Assembly (NCBI RefSeq): GCF_002874965.1
Contig: NZ_CP025624.1
Span: 3,348,001 to 3,412,000 of the forward strand
Reading direction: 5' to 3'
DNA length: 64,000 nucleotides
From: Pseudomonas sp. NC02
GTDB lineage: Bacteria; Pseudomonadota; Gammaproteobacteria; Pseudomonadales; Pseudomonadaceae
Both the position numbers and the translations under genes were made by a program. Below the pieces are notes generated by a model. That model made no database searches. It was not told the DNA's origin and saw nothing but the letters and a program-made list of their open reading frames with translations. Every line of letters begins with the position of its first letter. Within the stretch, counting starts at the first letter, position 1. Positions 18,028 to 27,055 of the stretch are shown in pieces.

Positions 18028-20949
18028 ATGTTTTTATTCAAACAACAACTACCAAGGCTGACGCTGACGGCGGCGCTGGCGATGGGAGTGTGCACGACAT
18101 CGGTGATGGCCCAGGAAGTGGCCGGCCAGGTGTTCACCTTCGATATCGCTGGCGGCCCGCTTGATACGGTGCTGCTGGATATCTCCCGGCAGACCGGGGT
18201 GATGATTTCGTTCAATCAACAGTGGGTGCAGGGCAAGCGCAGTGCCGCCATCCGCGGCGATTTGGGCAGCCTGCAAGCGGTGGACAAGGCGTTGCAGGGC
18301 AGCGGCCTGCAAGTGAGCGACAGCGAACAGGGGCTGACGGTGCATCCAGCACCCGTGACGTCCACCAGCGTCGCACCGGCCGAGGGCAAAAGTACTGATT
18401 ACCGCCTGGAAAAAGTCACGGTGACCGGCTCGGCGATTCGCCGGGTGGACGCGGAAACGGCAGTGCCGGTAACCATCCTGCGGGTCGAGCAATTGCGCGA
18501 GCAGGGTGTGAGCACCACCGAGGAGTTGATCAACCGCATTTCGGCCAACCAGTCTGCCGTTGGCTCCGGGCGTTCGGTGGGCTCCAGCAGCGGCGGTGCG
18601 GCGTATGCCGACTTGCGCGGGATTGGCGCGAACAAAACCCTGGTGCTGCTCAATGGCCGGCGCCTGAGCAACAACGCCGTCAACACCACCAACGGTTCCG
18701 GGGTGGACTTGAACACCATCCCGTTCGCCGCCATCGACCGCGTGGAAGTCCTGCGCGATGGCGCCTCGGCACTGTACGGCACCGATGCGATTGGCGGGGT
18801 GATCAACTTCATTACCAAGACCAGCCTCACCGGTGGGCAACTTTCCACCAACTACGATTCGCCCACACGCTCCGGGGGCGGCGACAGCCATAACTTCAGT
18901 GGCAGCTACGGTTTCGGCGACCTTGAAGAGGACCGCTTCAACGTGTTCGGCGTGGTCAGCTACGACAAGCAGACGCGCCTGGCGGCCAAGGACCGTGACT
19001 TCACCTACAACTACCAGCCAGGTCGCGGCCTGGATTTCACCTCCGGCACCGCCGCGCCGGCCAACTGGAGCCAGGGCAGCAACGCGACCAACCCGCTGGC
19101 CGGCTCCGGTTGCAATTCCCCCGGGCTGCTGTCACGCAATGGCATCTGCCGCCAAAGCCTGTGGAGTTACCTGGACCTGGTGCCGGAAACCGAAAAAACC
19201 TCGGCCTTTGCCAAAGCCACCGGCAAGCTGGCCGATGACCATACCGTCAGCCTCGAATACTTCTGGGCGCGCAACGAAAACCGCACGCAGATTGGCCCAG
19301 GCACCCTGATGGGCGCCCAGGTCAATCCGGGTACGCCTTTCTATCCGGGCAACGGCATCACCCCGGGCCCCACGGGTTTCGCCCTGGACCCGACACAGCC
19401 GGTAGACGTGAACTGGCGTGAAACCGATGCCGGCGCGCGCAAGCACGAAGATGACAACACCAGCCAGCGGCTGCTGCTGAGCTTTGAAGGCAATGTGGCG
19501 AACTGGGACTACAACGTCGGCGCGTCCTACAACCAGAACAAAGTGGTGCAAACCATTCTTGACGGCTATGTAAACGACCAGACCATCAGCCAGGGGATTG
19601 CCAACGGTGTGATCAACCCGTTCGGGCCGCAGAGTGAAGCGGGCAGGGCGTTGCTCGCCTCCAGCCGCGTCGATGGCGATTACGCCACTGCCGTGGGCCG
19701 AGTGAAGAGTATCGACGGGCGCGTAAGCCGTGAAATCGGTGACTGGTTCGGTGCGGGGCCGACGGGCCTGGCGCTGGGCGGTGAATATCGCAAGGAGGAT
19801 TTCCACCAGGATTTCGCCCAGTTTGCCGAGACCGTGCAGAGCCTGGGTGTAGACCCCAATGGCGCGGTGCGCGGCAATCGCAGCGTGTCGGCCGAGTACG
19901 CCGAGGTCAACGTGCCGGTGCTCGAAAGCCTGGAACTGTCTGCCGCCGTGCGTCATGACAAATACAGCGACTTTGGCAGCACCACCAACCCGAAATACTC
20001 GTTCCGCTTCCAGCCGTTCAAGGAACTGGTGGTGCGCGGTGCCTACAGTGAAGGCTTCCGTGCGCCGTCGCTGTACGAGTTGTACAACCCGACCTACACC
20101 AGCTACACCGTGGCCAACTACAACGACCCGCGCCTGTGCCCGGGCGGCACCCCGGCCAATGGCGGGATCGGCAACCGCGACTGCGCCCAGCAGTTCCGCC
20201 GGCAAAGCGGGGGCAACGGCAGCTTGAGCCCGGAAACCGCACGTAACGTGACCTTTGGTTTCGTGTTCCAACCGATCGAGCGCCTCAGTGCCGGCCTGGA
20301 TTTCTGGTGGATCACCATCGCCAACCAGATTGCCGAATTTCCTGAATCGTCGGTATTCGACGACCCGGATGCCTACGGCGACCGCCTGATTCGCAAGGCG
20401 GATGGCTCCATCGATCACATCGTTACCGGCCTTGCCAACCTGGGTAAGACCAAGACCAACGGCGTGGATGTGAGTTTCGACTACCGCTTCCCGAGCACCG
20501 CCATCGGTGACTTCGGCATCGGCCTGCAAGGCACCTACGTCAACGAATACAAATACCAGCAGGAGCTCAAGGGCGACTACATCGACAAACTCGGTGATTT
20601 CCGTGGCGGCGAGTTCTCCACCGCGGGCGCCGTTGCGCGTTGGCGCCACAGCCTGACCGGTACCTGGGCGCGGGGACCGCTGGGCGTCAGCCTGACCAAC
20701 CGCTACACCAGTGGCTATCACGACTCGGACCCCGACACTCACGACTCTGTAGGCTCTTACAACGTCTGGGACCTGGCGGGTACCTACAACTGGAGCAAGT
20801 CCCTGGCCGTCACGCTGGGCGCGAAAAACCTGTTTGACCGCGCGCCGCCGTTCAGCAACCAGACCTATGCGTTCCAGAGCGGGTACGACCCGAAATACGC
20901 CGACCCGTTTGGCCGCATCCTCTATACCCGAGTCAGCTATAACTTCTGA
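18028..20949 (+). CDS. TonB-dependent outer-membrane receptor with N-terminal STN signalling domain
   Basis: 973 residues. Signal peptide 1-28 (cut after VMA); STN domain about 35-105 (FDIAGGPLDTVLLDISRQTGVMISF); TonB box/plug about 125-260 (EKVTVTGSAIRR, LRGIGANKTLVLLNGRR, EVLRDGASALYGTDAIGGVINFI); then the 22-strand barrel ending in the canonical aromatic LYTRVSYNF. It imports a large or scarce ligand using TonB energy, and the STN domain can signal to a FecR-type anti-sigma factor, though none is adjacent. The downstream GntR/flavoprotein/ABC operon and a shared palindrome suggest it is the outer-membrane gate for that pathway, plausibly for an organosulfur or similar compound. Ligand unknown. 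Confidence 0.9.
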   Translation: MFLFKQQLPRLTLTAALAMGVCTTSVMAQEVAGQVFTFDIAGGPLDTVLLDISRQTGVMISFNQQWVQGKRSAAIRGDLGSLQAVDKALQGSGLQVSDSEQGLTVHPAPVTSTSVAPAEGKSTDYRLEKVTVTGSAIRRVDAETAVPVTILRVEQLREQGVSTTEELINRISANQSAVGSGRSVGSSSGGAAYADLRGIGANKTLVLLNGRRLSNNAVNTTNGSGVDLNTIPFAAIDRVEVLRDGASALYGTDAIGGVINFITKTSLTGGQLSTNYDSPTRSGGGDSHNFSGSYGFGDLEEDRFNVFGVVSYDKQTRLAAKDRDFTYNYQPGRGLDFTSGTAAPANWSQGSNATNPLAGSGCNSPGLLSRNGICRQSLWSYLDLVPETEKTSAFAKATGKLADDHTVSLEYFWARNENRTQIGPGTLMGAQVNPGTPFYPGNGITPGPTGFALDPTQPVDVNWRETDAGARKHEDDNTSQRLLLSFEGNVANWDYNVGASYNQNKVVQTILDGYVNDQTISQGIANGVINPFGPQSEAGRALLASSRVDGDYATAVGRVKSIDGRVSREIGDWFGAGPTGLALGGEYRKEDFHQDFAQFAETVQSLGVDPNGAVRGNRSVSAEYAEVNVPVLESLELSAAVRHDKYSDFGSTTNPKYSFRFQPFKELVVRGAYSEGFRAPSLYELYNPTYTSYTVANYNDPRLCPGGTPANGGIGNRDCAQQFRRQSGGNGSLSPETARNVTFGFVFQPIERLSAGLDFWWITIANQIAEFPESSVFDDPDAYGDRLIRKADGSIDHIVTGLANLGKTKTNGVDVSFDYRFPSTAIGDFGIGLQGTYVNEYKYQQELKGDYIDKLGDFRGGEFSTAGAVARWRHSLTGTWARGPLGVSLTNRYTSGYHDSDPDTHDSVGSYNVWDLAGTYNWSKSLAVTLGAKNLFDRAPPFSNQTYAFQSGYDPKYADPFGRILYTRVSYNF

Positions 20950-20991
20950 TTGTTCATCCGCTTCAGACACTGCGCTATAAAACCGACGGAT

Positions 20992-21020
20992 CCGCTGCGC
21001 CTGCCTCGCAGGTGCAGCGG
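20992..21020 (+). terminator. Hairpin after the TonB receptor
   Basis: CCGCTGC-GCCTGC-CTC-GCAGGT-GCAGCGG: a 13-bp stem (one G-T pair) with a 3-nt loop, followed by GTTTC. It lies 43 bases after the receptor stop and before the GntR operators, so receptor and downstream operon are probably separate transcripts. Confidence 0.6.
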
Positions 21021-21067
21021 GTTTCGCCGGTCCATAACCTTATTCCAAAACGGTATTTCCAGGCTTT

Positions 21068-21107
21068 TCATAAGACTCCTTATGATCACGTCATAACTCG
21101 TTATGAC
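21068..21107. promoter_or_regulatory. Two palindromic operators upstream of the GntR gene
   Basis: TCATAAG-ACTC-CTTATGA at 21068-21085 and GTCATAAC-TC-GTTATGAC at 21090-21107, the second perfect. They end 11 bases before the GntR start codon and probably mediate autoregulation. The second matches the core of the palindrome at 17923-17938. Confidence 0.65.
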
Positions 21108-21118
21108 AAGTGGTCCTG

Positions 21119-21880
21119 ATGAACGAATCAACCGTCGCCTTATCCCCTCTGTCCAGCGTTCCGCTGCATGCCCAACTGCGGGACCTGCTGCGCAGCCGCA
21201 TCCTTGATGGTGAGTACGCGCCGAACACCCAGATGCCTTCCGAGAGCGAACTGGGCACGCGCTTCAAAGTCAGCCGCATCACCGTGCGCCAGGCCCTGGG
21301 TGATCTGCAAAAGGAAGGCCTGATCTACAAGATCCACGGCAAAGGCACCTTTGTTTCCAAACCCAAGGCTTATCAGAACGTCAGCACCCTGCAGGGGTTG
21401 GGCGAGTCCATGACCGAGCGCGGCTATGAAGTGATCAACCGCCTGCGCAGCTACCGCTTCGTGCCCGCCGACAAGCTGGTGGCCGAGCGCCTGGGCGTGG
21501 AGGAGGGCAGCACTGTCGCGCAGATCAAGCGGGTACGGCTGATCAACCGCGAGCCGGTGTCGCTGGAAATCACCTACCTCAGCCAGGCCCTGGGCGAACG
21601 CCTGGAAAACGCCGACCTGGTGACCCGCGACATCTTCCTGATCCTGGAGAACGACTGCGGCTTGCAACTGGGTCACGCCGACGTGGCGATTGACGCGGTA
21701 CTCGCCGACAGCGAGCTGACCCAGGCGCTGAACGTCGAGGCCGGCTCGCCGATCATGCGCATCGAACGCCTGACCCACACCGCAGGCGGTCAGCCCGTGG
21801 ACTTCGAACACCTGTATTACCGTGGCGACGCGTTTCAGTATCGCCTGCGCATCGACCGTCAGCGAGGTAGCCGCCCGTGA
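21119..21880 (+). CDS. GntR-family (HutC/FadR-UTRA type) transcriptional regulator
   Basis: 253 residues from ATG 21119; a GTG three codons earlier is possible. Winged helix at about 10-75 (PLHAQLRDLLRSRILDGEYAPNTQMPSESEL...VSRITVRQALGDLQKEGLIYKIHGKGTFV), followed by a UTRA ligand domain (about 95-240) with AERLGVEEGSTVAQIKRVRL, typical of HutC subfamily regulators that sense small-molecule inducers. It is the first gene of the flavoprotein/ABC operon and overlaps the next gene by four bases (GTGA). Palindromes directly upstream suggest autoregulation, and a matching one controls the receptor gene. Confidence 0.9.
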   Translation: MNESTVALSPLSSVPLHAQLRDLLRSRILDGEYAPNTQMPSESELGTRFKVSRITVRQALGDLQKEGLIYKIHGKGTFVSKPKAYQNVSTLQGLGESMTERGYEVINRLRSYRFVPADKLVAERLGVEEGSTVAQIKRVRLINREPVSLEITYLSQALGERLENADLVTRDIFLILENDCGLQLGHADVAIDAVLADSELTQALNVEAGSPIMRIERLTHTAGGQPVDFEHLYYRGDAFQYRLRIDRQRGSRP

Positions 21881-23607
21881 GCCGCCAAACCCTGGAACTG
21901 GAATACGACATCGTGGTGATCGGCGGCGGCACTGCCGGCCCCATGGCGGCGATCAAGGCCAAGGAGGCCAACCGCGATCTGCGCGTATTGCTGATCGACA
22001 AGGCCAACGTCAAGCGCAGCGGCGCCATCAGCATGGGCATGGACGGCCTCAACAACGCGATCATTCCCGGCCACTCCACGCCGGAGCAGTACACCAAGGA
22101 AATCACGATTGCCAACGACGGCATCGTCAATCAGGCGGCGGTGTACGCCTACGCGACCCACAGTTTTGAAACCATCGAGCAGTTGGACCGCTGGGGCGTG
22201 AAGTTCGAGAAGGACGAAACCGGCGATTACGCGGTGAAAAAAGTCCATCACATGGGCGCCTACGTGTTGCCGATGCCTGAAGGGCACGACATCAAGAAGG
22301 TGCTGTATCGCCAGCTCAAGCGCGCCCGGGTCAGCATCACCAACCGCCTGGTGTGCACCCGCTTGCTGACCGACAGCGAAGGCGCGGTGAATGGCGTGAT
22401 GGGTTTTGACTGCCGCACTGCGGACTTCCAGGTGATCAAGGCCAAGGCGGTGATCCTCTGCTGCGGCGCGGCCGGCCGCCTGGGCTTGCCGTCCTCGGGT
22501 TACCTGATGGGCACCTATGAAAACCCGACCAATGCCGGCGACGGCTACGCCATGGCCTACCACGCCGGAGCCGAACTGGCGAACCTGGAGTGCTTCCAGA
22601 TCAACCCGCTGATCAAGGATTACAACGGCCCGGCGTGCGCCTATGTCACCGGCCCCTTGGGCGGCTATACCGCCAACAACAAGGGTGAACGCTTCATCGA
22701 GTGCGACTACTGGAGCGGGCAGATGATGTGGGAGTTCCACCAGGAACTGGAAAGCGGCAACGGCCCGGTGTTCCTCAAGCTCGATCACCTGGCGGAGGAA
22801 ACCATCCAGAACATCGAGCAGATCCTGCACAGCAACGAGCGCCCCAGCCGTGGCCAGTTCCACGCCAACCGGGGCACCGACTACCGCAGCCAGATGGTCG
22901 AGATGCATATCTCCGAGATCGGCTTTTGCAGCGGGCATTCGGCGTCGGGCGTGTGGGTCAACGAGCGCGCGGAAACCTCGGTCAAGGGCCTGTATTCAGC
23001 GGGCGACATGGCGGCGGTGCCACATAACTATATGCTCGGCGCGTTCACCTATGGCTGGTTTGCCGGCACCAACGCGGCAAGCTTTGTGGCCGGGCGCGAA
23101 TTCAGCGCGGTGGATGCCCGGCAAGTGGCCGCCGAGCAGGCTCGGGTCTATGCGCCACTGGACCGCGAAACCGGTCTGCCGCCGGCCCAGGTCGAGTACA
23201 AGCTGCGGCGCTTCGTCAACGATTACCTGCAGCCGCCCAAGGTCACCCGCAAGATGGAAATCGGCTTGCAACGCTTCGCCGATATCGAGCGCGACCTGGA
23301 CCAGATGAAGGCGCACAACCCCCATGAATTGATGCGCGCCATGGAAACCAGCGTGATCCGCGACTGCGCCGAAATGGCTGCCCGCGCCTCGCTGTACCGC
23401 GCCGAAAGCCGCTGGGGCCTGTACCACTACCGGGTCGACCACCCGCAACGCAACGACGCCGACTGGTTCTGCCATTGCCACCTGAAAAAGGGCGAGGACG
23501 GGCAGATGGTCAGCTTCAAGAAACCCGTCGAGCCCTATGTGATCCCGCTGGATGCCGAAGAGATGCAGGCTTACGACCGCCTGCGCGTAGGGGCTGACGC
23601 CGCCTGA
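21877..23607 (+). CDS. AprA/fumarate-reductase-like FAD flavoprotein
   Basis: 576 residues starting at GTG 21877. An N-terminal FAD Rossmann motif IVVIGGGTAGPMAAIKAKEA, SGAISMGMDGLNNAIIPG and the second FAD motif GLYSAGDMAAVPHNYMLGAF identify the fumarate reductase/succinate dehydrogenase flavoprotein superfamily. The SGAISMGMDG region and the paired small ferredoxin are most like the alpha subunit of dissimilatory adenylylsulfate (APS) reductase. The next gene encodes that ferredoxin. I recall similar reductase-plus-ferredoxin pairs (asfA/asfB) in sulfonate desulfonation loci of Pseudomonas, which fits the adjacent Tau/Ssu-type importer. The true substrate is unknown. Confidence 0.85.
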   Translation: MSRQTLELEYDIVVIGGGTAGPMAAIKAKEANRDLRVLLIDKANVKRSGAISMGMDGLNNAIIPGHSTPEQYTKEITIANDGIVNQAAVYAYATHSFETIEQLDRWGVKFEKDETGDYAVKKVHHMGAYVLPMPEGHDIKKVLYRQLKRARVSITNRLVCTRLLTDSEGAVNGVMGFDCRTADFQVIKAKAVILCCGAAGRLGLPSSGYLMGTYENPTNAGDGYAMAYHAGAELANLECFQINPLIKDYNGPACAYVTGPLGGYTANNKGERFIECDYWSGQMMWEFHQELESGNGPVFLKLDHLAEETIQNIEQILHSNERPSRGQFHANRGTDYRSQMVEMHISEIGFCSGHSASGVWVNERAETSVKGLYSAGDMAAVPHNYMLGAFTYGWFAGTNAASFVAGREFSAVDARQVAAEQARVYAPLDRETGLPPAQVEYKLRRFVNDYLQPPKVTRKMEIGLQRFADIERDLDQMKAHNPHELMRAMETSVIRDCAEMAARASLYRAESRWGLYHYRVDHPQRNDADWFCHCHLKKGEDGQMVSFKKPVEPYVIPLDAEEMQAYDRLRVGADAA

Positions 23608-23646
23608 ATGTGCCCCCCAAGCTCGCTCACCACAGGACACCGTGAA

Positions 23647-23892
23647 ATGGCCTATCAGCCCCAGGAAATATTCTTTCGCTCCAACGCCCCGGTAACGGTG
23701 GACGAGGACAAGTGCATCGCCGAAAAAGGCTGCACGGTCTGCGTCGACGTGTGCCCGATGGACCTGTTGGCGATCAACCCGGCAACGCAGAAGGCGTACA
23801 TGGCGTTCGATGAATGCTGGTACTGCATGCCCTGTGAAAAAGATTGCCCCACCGGCGCAGTCAAGGTCGAGATTCCGTACCTGTTGCGCTGA
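23647..23892 (+). CDS. Two-cluster [4Fe-4S] ferredoxin (AprB/AsfB-like)
   Basis: 81 residues from ATG 23647 (the frame is open from 23608 but the short upstream piece has no site or similarity). Two cysteine clusters are visible: CIAEKGCTVCVDVCP and CWYCMPCEKDCP, enough for two [4Fe-4S] centres. It should pass electrons to or from the flavoprotein encoded just upstream, with a 39-base gap. The size and paired arrangement match the small subunit of APS-reductase-like enzymes, although APS reductase beta subunits are longer (about 150 residues). Confidence 0.9.
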   Translation: MAYQPQEIFFRSNAPVTVDEDKCIAEKGCTVCVDVCPMDLLAINPATQKAYMAFDECWYCMPCEKDCPTGAVKVEIPYLLR

Positions 23893-24014
23893 GACCTGCC
23901 GCAAACGCCATCCGCCAACCCCGGACGCAGCCCTAGCCACACCCCCTCGTTTCCCACCGCGCCAGACCGTGGCGGAGACGATTCCTTCAACCATGATTCG
24001 AGGGGAACTACCCA

Positions 24015-25421
24015 ATGTTATTGCGCGCAACCCTGGCCGGCCTGGTGCTGGCTTGCTTGAGCCTGTCGGCCCAGGCACAAACGATCCGGGTGGCCATCGG
24101 CACCCAGGACACCACCATCAACTGTGCCGCGGGCGGCTTGCTGATCCGCGAGCTGGGGCTGCTGGACAAATACCTGCCGCACGACGGCAAGTACAAGGAC
24201 GCGACCTACGACGTGCAGTGGAAAAACTTCACCAGTGGCGCGCCGCTGACCAATGAAATGGTCGCCGGCAAACTGGACTTTGGCGCAATGGCCGACTTCC
24301 CCGGTGCCTTCAACGGCGTAGCGTTCGAGGCGGCGGGCAAGCACAGCCTGTTCATCAGCGTGTTGTCGGGCAACATCAAGGGCAGCGGCAACGGCATTGT
24401 GGTGCCGGTCGCTTCCAGCGCCCAGTCCCTGGCGGACCTCAAAGGCAAGACGATTTCCGTGCCGTTCGCCTCCACGGCCCATGGCATGTTGCTGCGCGCT
24501 GTTGCGGCCCAGGGCTGGGACCCGCTCAAGGACGTCAACATCATTGCCCAGGCTCCCGAAGTGGCAGGCTCGGCGTTGCAGGCCAACAAGATCGACGCCC
24601 ATGCCGACTTTGTGCCGTTCGGCGAACTGTTCCCCAACCGTGGTTTCGCCCGCAAGATCTACGACGGCTCGCAATCCAACACCCCGACGTTCCACGGCGC
24701 GCTGGTGGACGAAAGTTATGCCAAACAGTATCCGGAAGTGGTCGTCGCCTACCTGCGCGCGAGTATCGAGGCCAATCAGTTGCTGGCCGCAGAGCCGGAG
24801 AAGTACAGCGAGCTGATCGAAAAAGTCACCGGCGTCGAAGCCGAGGTCAACTACCTGTTCCATGGCCCGCTGGGCGTGCAGACCCGTGACTTGAGCTGGA
24901 AGCCCGAATACCGCCAGGCCGTGGGCACCGCGATCGACACCCTCAAGCTGCTGAAAAAGGCCGACCGTGGCCTGGACCTCAATACCTTTATCGATGACCA
25001 GTACATCCGTGCCGCGTTCAAGGCCTCGGGCCTGGACTATGCGGCGCAATTGGGCAACTACGCCCAGGCCCCGCTGAAGGCCAACGACGCTCTGAGCGGC
25101 GCGCCGATCACTGACTGGAAGCACGTCGCGCAAATCTGGGTCAAGGGTGAGCCCAAGGTGCGCGATTACGCGTCGGCCGAGGCGGCGTTCACCGCGCTGG
25201 ACAGCCTGAACAAACAAGGCAAGGCGGTGCGCGCCGTGTATGCCCAGGCCGAAGACAGCGGCATCAAGCTGCTGGCGAGCCAGGCCTGGTTTGCCACCAA
25301 CCAGCACGGCCAACTCAGTGCATTCCTGCTCAAGGGCCAGGCGCAGCAATTTGCCCAGGCCCAGGGCGGCAAGGTGTTCAATTTCACCGACGCCGGCGCG
25401 CAGGCCGTTGCCGGTCGCTGA
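24015..25421 (+). CDS. ABC-importer substrate-binding protein (NMT1/TauA type) with NosL-like C-terminus
   Basis: 468 residues; GAGGGG lies about 9 bases before the ATG. Signal peptide 1-21 (LSLSAQA). The periplasmic binding domain (about 24-350) follows the nitrate/sulfonate/taurine/thiamine-precursor pattern: GKLDFGAMADFPGA, DLKGKTISVPFASTAHGMLLRAV, ALQANKIDAHADFVPFGELF. It is about 130 residues longer than usual, and the tail (ASQAWFATNQHGQLSAFLLKG, AQAQGGKVFNFTDAG) resembles NosL/copper-chaperone-like domains, a possible fusion. It delivers ligand to the permease encoded next. Its exact ligand is unknown; a sulfonate or aromatic sulfur compound is plausible from context. Confidence 0.88.
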   Translation: MLLRATLAGLVLACLSLSAQAQTIRVAIGTQDTTINCAAGGLLIRELGLLDKYLPHDGKYKDATYDVQWKNFTSGAPLTNEMVAGKLDFGAMADFPGAFNGVAFEAAGKHSLFISVLSGNIKGSGNGIVVPVASSAQSLADLKGKTISVPFASTAHGMLLRAVAAQGWDPLKDVNIIAQAPEVAGSALQANKIDAHADFVPFGELFPNRGFARKIYDGSQSNTPTFHGALVDESYAKQYPEVVVAYLRASIEANQLLAAEPEKYSELIEKVTGVEAEVNYLFHGPLGVQTRDLSWKPEYRQAVGTAIDTLKLLKKADRGLDLNTFIDDQYIRAAFKASGLDYAAQLGNYAQAPLKANDALSGAPITDWKHVAQIWVKGEPKVRDYASAEAAFTALDSLNKQGKAVRAVYAQAEDSGIKLLASQAWFATNQHGQLSAFLLKGQAQQFAQAQGGKVFNFTDAGAQAVAGR

Positions 25422-25433
25422 GGGAGCGTGTTC

Positions 25434-26216
25434 ATGACAAGCACCCCATGGCGCTGGCTGCCCAAGGCCGCTTCCTTGCTGTTGTGCCTGCTGTTCTGGC
25501 AGTTGGCGGCCAGCCAGCACTGGAACCTGTGGCTGGTGACGTTTGCCAATGTGCCCACGCCGGGCTCCGTGGTGCAGGCGGCCCTGGGGCTGGCGGACTC
25601 GGGCAAGCTTGTGCGGCACTTGAGCGCAAGCCTGACCCGGGTGTTCGAGGGCTACCTGGCGGCCGCGCTGGTGGGGATCGGCCTGGGCATCGCGATTGGC
25701 CGCTGGAAGTGGGCGGAAGACCTGCTGTTGCCGCCGCTGGAGGTGATCCGGCCGATCCCGGCGGTGGCCTGGATTCCGCTGGCGATCCTGATGTTCCCGT
25801 CGTCGGAGCTGTCGATGATCTTCATCACCTTCACCGGCGCGCTGTTTCCGGTGCTGCTCAATACGGTGCATGGCGTGGAAGGCGTCGATCCTCGGCTGAT
25901 CGCCTCGGCGCGCAGCCTGGGGGCAGGGCGCCGGGCGATCCTGCTGGAGGTGATTTTGTCGGGCGCCGCGCCGAGCATCATCACCGGCCTGGCGATTGGC
26001 ATGGGCACTTCGTGGTTCTGCCTGGTGACAGCGGAAATGATCTCCGGTCAGTACGGCATCGGCTATTACACCTGGGAGTCCTACACCATCCAGAACTATG
26101 CCGACATTGTCGTTGGCATGCTGTTGATCGGCGTGCTGGGCATGGGCAGCAGCCTTTTGGTCAAGCGTCTCGGCGCACTGTTCACTCCCTGGCATCGACC
26201 ACGAGGTAAAGCCTGA
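25434..26216 (+). CDS. ABC-importer permease (SsuC/TauC type)
   Basis: 260 residues from ATG 25434 with GGGAG eight bases upstream. Six hydrophobic segments and the cytoplasmic EAA loop (EGVDPRLIASARSLGAGRRAILLEVILSGAAPSIITG) mark a binding-protein-dependent transport inner-membrane component. It forms the channel for the substrate-binding protein encoded 12 bases upstream and couples to the ATPase whose start overlaps its stop (TGATG). It belongs to the nitrate/sulfonate/bicarbonate permease group. Confidence 0.92.
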   Translation: MTSTPWRWLPKAASLLLCLLFWQLAASQHWNLWLVTFANVPTPGSVVQAALGLADSGKLVRHLSASLTRVFEGYLAAALVGIGLGIAIGRWKWAEDLLLPPLEVIRPIPAVAWIPLAILMFPSSELSMIFITFTGALFPVLLNTVHGVEGVDPRLIASARSLGAGRRAILLEVILSGAAPSIITGLAIGMGTSWFCLVTAEMISGQYGIGYYTWESYTIQNYADIVVGMLLIGVLGMGSSLLVKRLGALFTPWHRPRGKA

Positions 26217-27055
26217 TGAGTCATCTTGAAGGCCGTGTCGACATACGCGGCTTGTCCATTGTATTGGGCGAACAGCAGCAGGCATTCGAGGCGGTGAAAG
26301 CCCTGGATTGCAGGATCGAGCCGGGGCAGTTCGTGTGCATCCTCGGCCCGTCCGGGTGTGGCAAGTCGACCTTGCTCGGCGCGCTGGCCGGGCATCTCAC
26401 GCCAAGCCAGGGCACGCTGGAAATGGATGGCCGGCCGGTTGCCGGGCCGTCCCAGCAACGGGGCATGGTGTTTCAGCAACACACACTGTTCCCTTGGCGT
26501 ACGGTGCGCGAAAACGTTGCCTTCGGCCTGAAGATGCGCGGCGTAGGCAAGGCCGAGCGCCTGGCCGCCGCCGATGAGATCCTTCACCTGGTGGGCCTGG
26601 AAGGTTTTGCCGAGCGCTGGCCCAACCAGCTGTCGGGTGGCATGCAGCAGCGGGTGGAAATTGCCCGGGTGTTGATCAATCGTCCCGGCCTGCTGTTGAT
26701 GGATGAGCCGTTCGGCGCGCTGGATGCCCTGACCCGCATGAAGATGCAGGCCTTGCTGCTGGACATCTGGACGCGCATCCGCACAACTGTTGTGTTTGTC
26801 ACCCATGACATCGACGAAGCGCTGTTCCTGGCCGACCGCATCCTGGTGATGAGCCCGCGCCCCGGGCGCATCATCGAGGATTTCCAGCTGACTTTCCCAA
26901 GGCCGCGCAGCACCGAACTGATGACCTCGCCGGAATTTACCCACCTCAAGCGCCATTGCCTGGAACTGCTGCACCACGAAGATGGTCGCCAGTTACCACG
27001 GCTGAACCCGCTCGGGCTACCCAACGATCACCCAAGACCGCGATTTGCCATATGA
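26216..27055 (+). CDS. ABC-importer ATPase (SsuB/TauB type)
   Basis: 279 residues. Walker A GPSGCGKSTLL (about 46-56), Q-loop VFQQHTLFPW, signature LSGGMQQRVEIARVL, Walker B LLLMDEPFGALD and switch His in FVTHDIDEAL are all intact. It energises the importer of this operon. The C-terminal 40 residues are a short regulatory tail. It is translationally coupled at both ends: TGATG with the permease, and a four-base overlap with the HEAT-repeat gene. Confidence 0.95.
   Translation: MSHLEGRVDIRGLSIVLGEQQQAFEAVKALDCRIEPGQFVCILGPSGCGKSTLLGALAGHLTPSQGTLEMDGRPVAGPSQQRGMVFQQHTLFPWRTVRENVAFGLKMRGVGKAERLAAADEILHLVGLEGFAERWPNQLSGGMQQRVEIARVLINRPGLLLMDEPFGALDALTRMKMQALLLDIWTRIRTTVVFVTHDIDEALFLADRILVMSPRPGRIIEDFQLTFPRPRSTELMTSPEFTHLKRHCLELLHHEDGRQLPRLNPLGLPNDHPRPRFAI

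Noticed and set aside
19132..20970. Long minus-strand frame opposite the first TonB receptor
   Set aside because: Antisense shadow; the receptor has signal peptide, STN, plug and barrel motifs in order.
24018..26285. 755-codon open frame on the minus strand opposite the ABC importer genes
   Set aside because: Low-complexity Gln/His/Ala-rich translation typical of an antisense shadow in high-G+C DNA; the sense genes are well supported.
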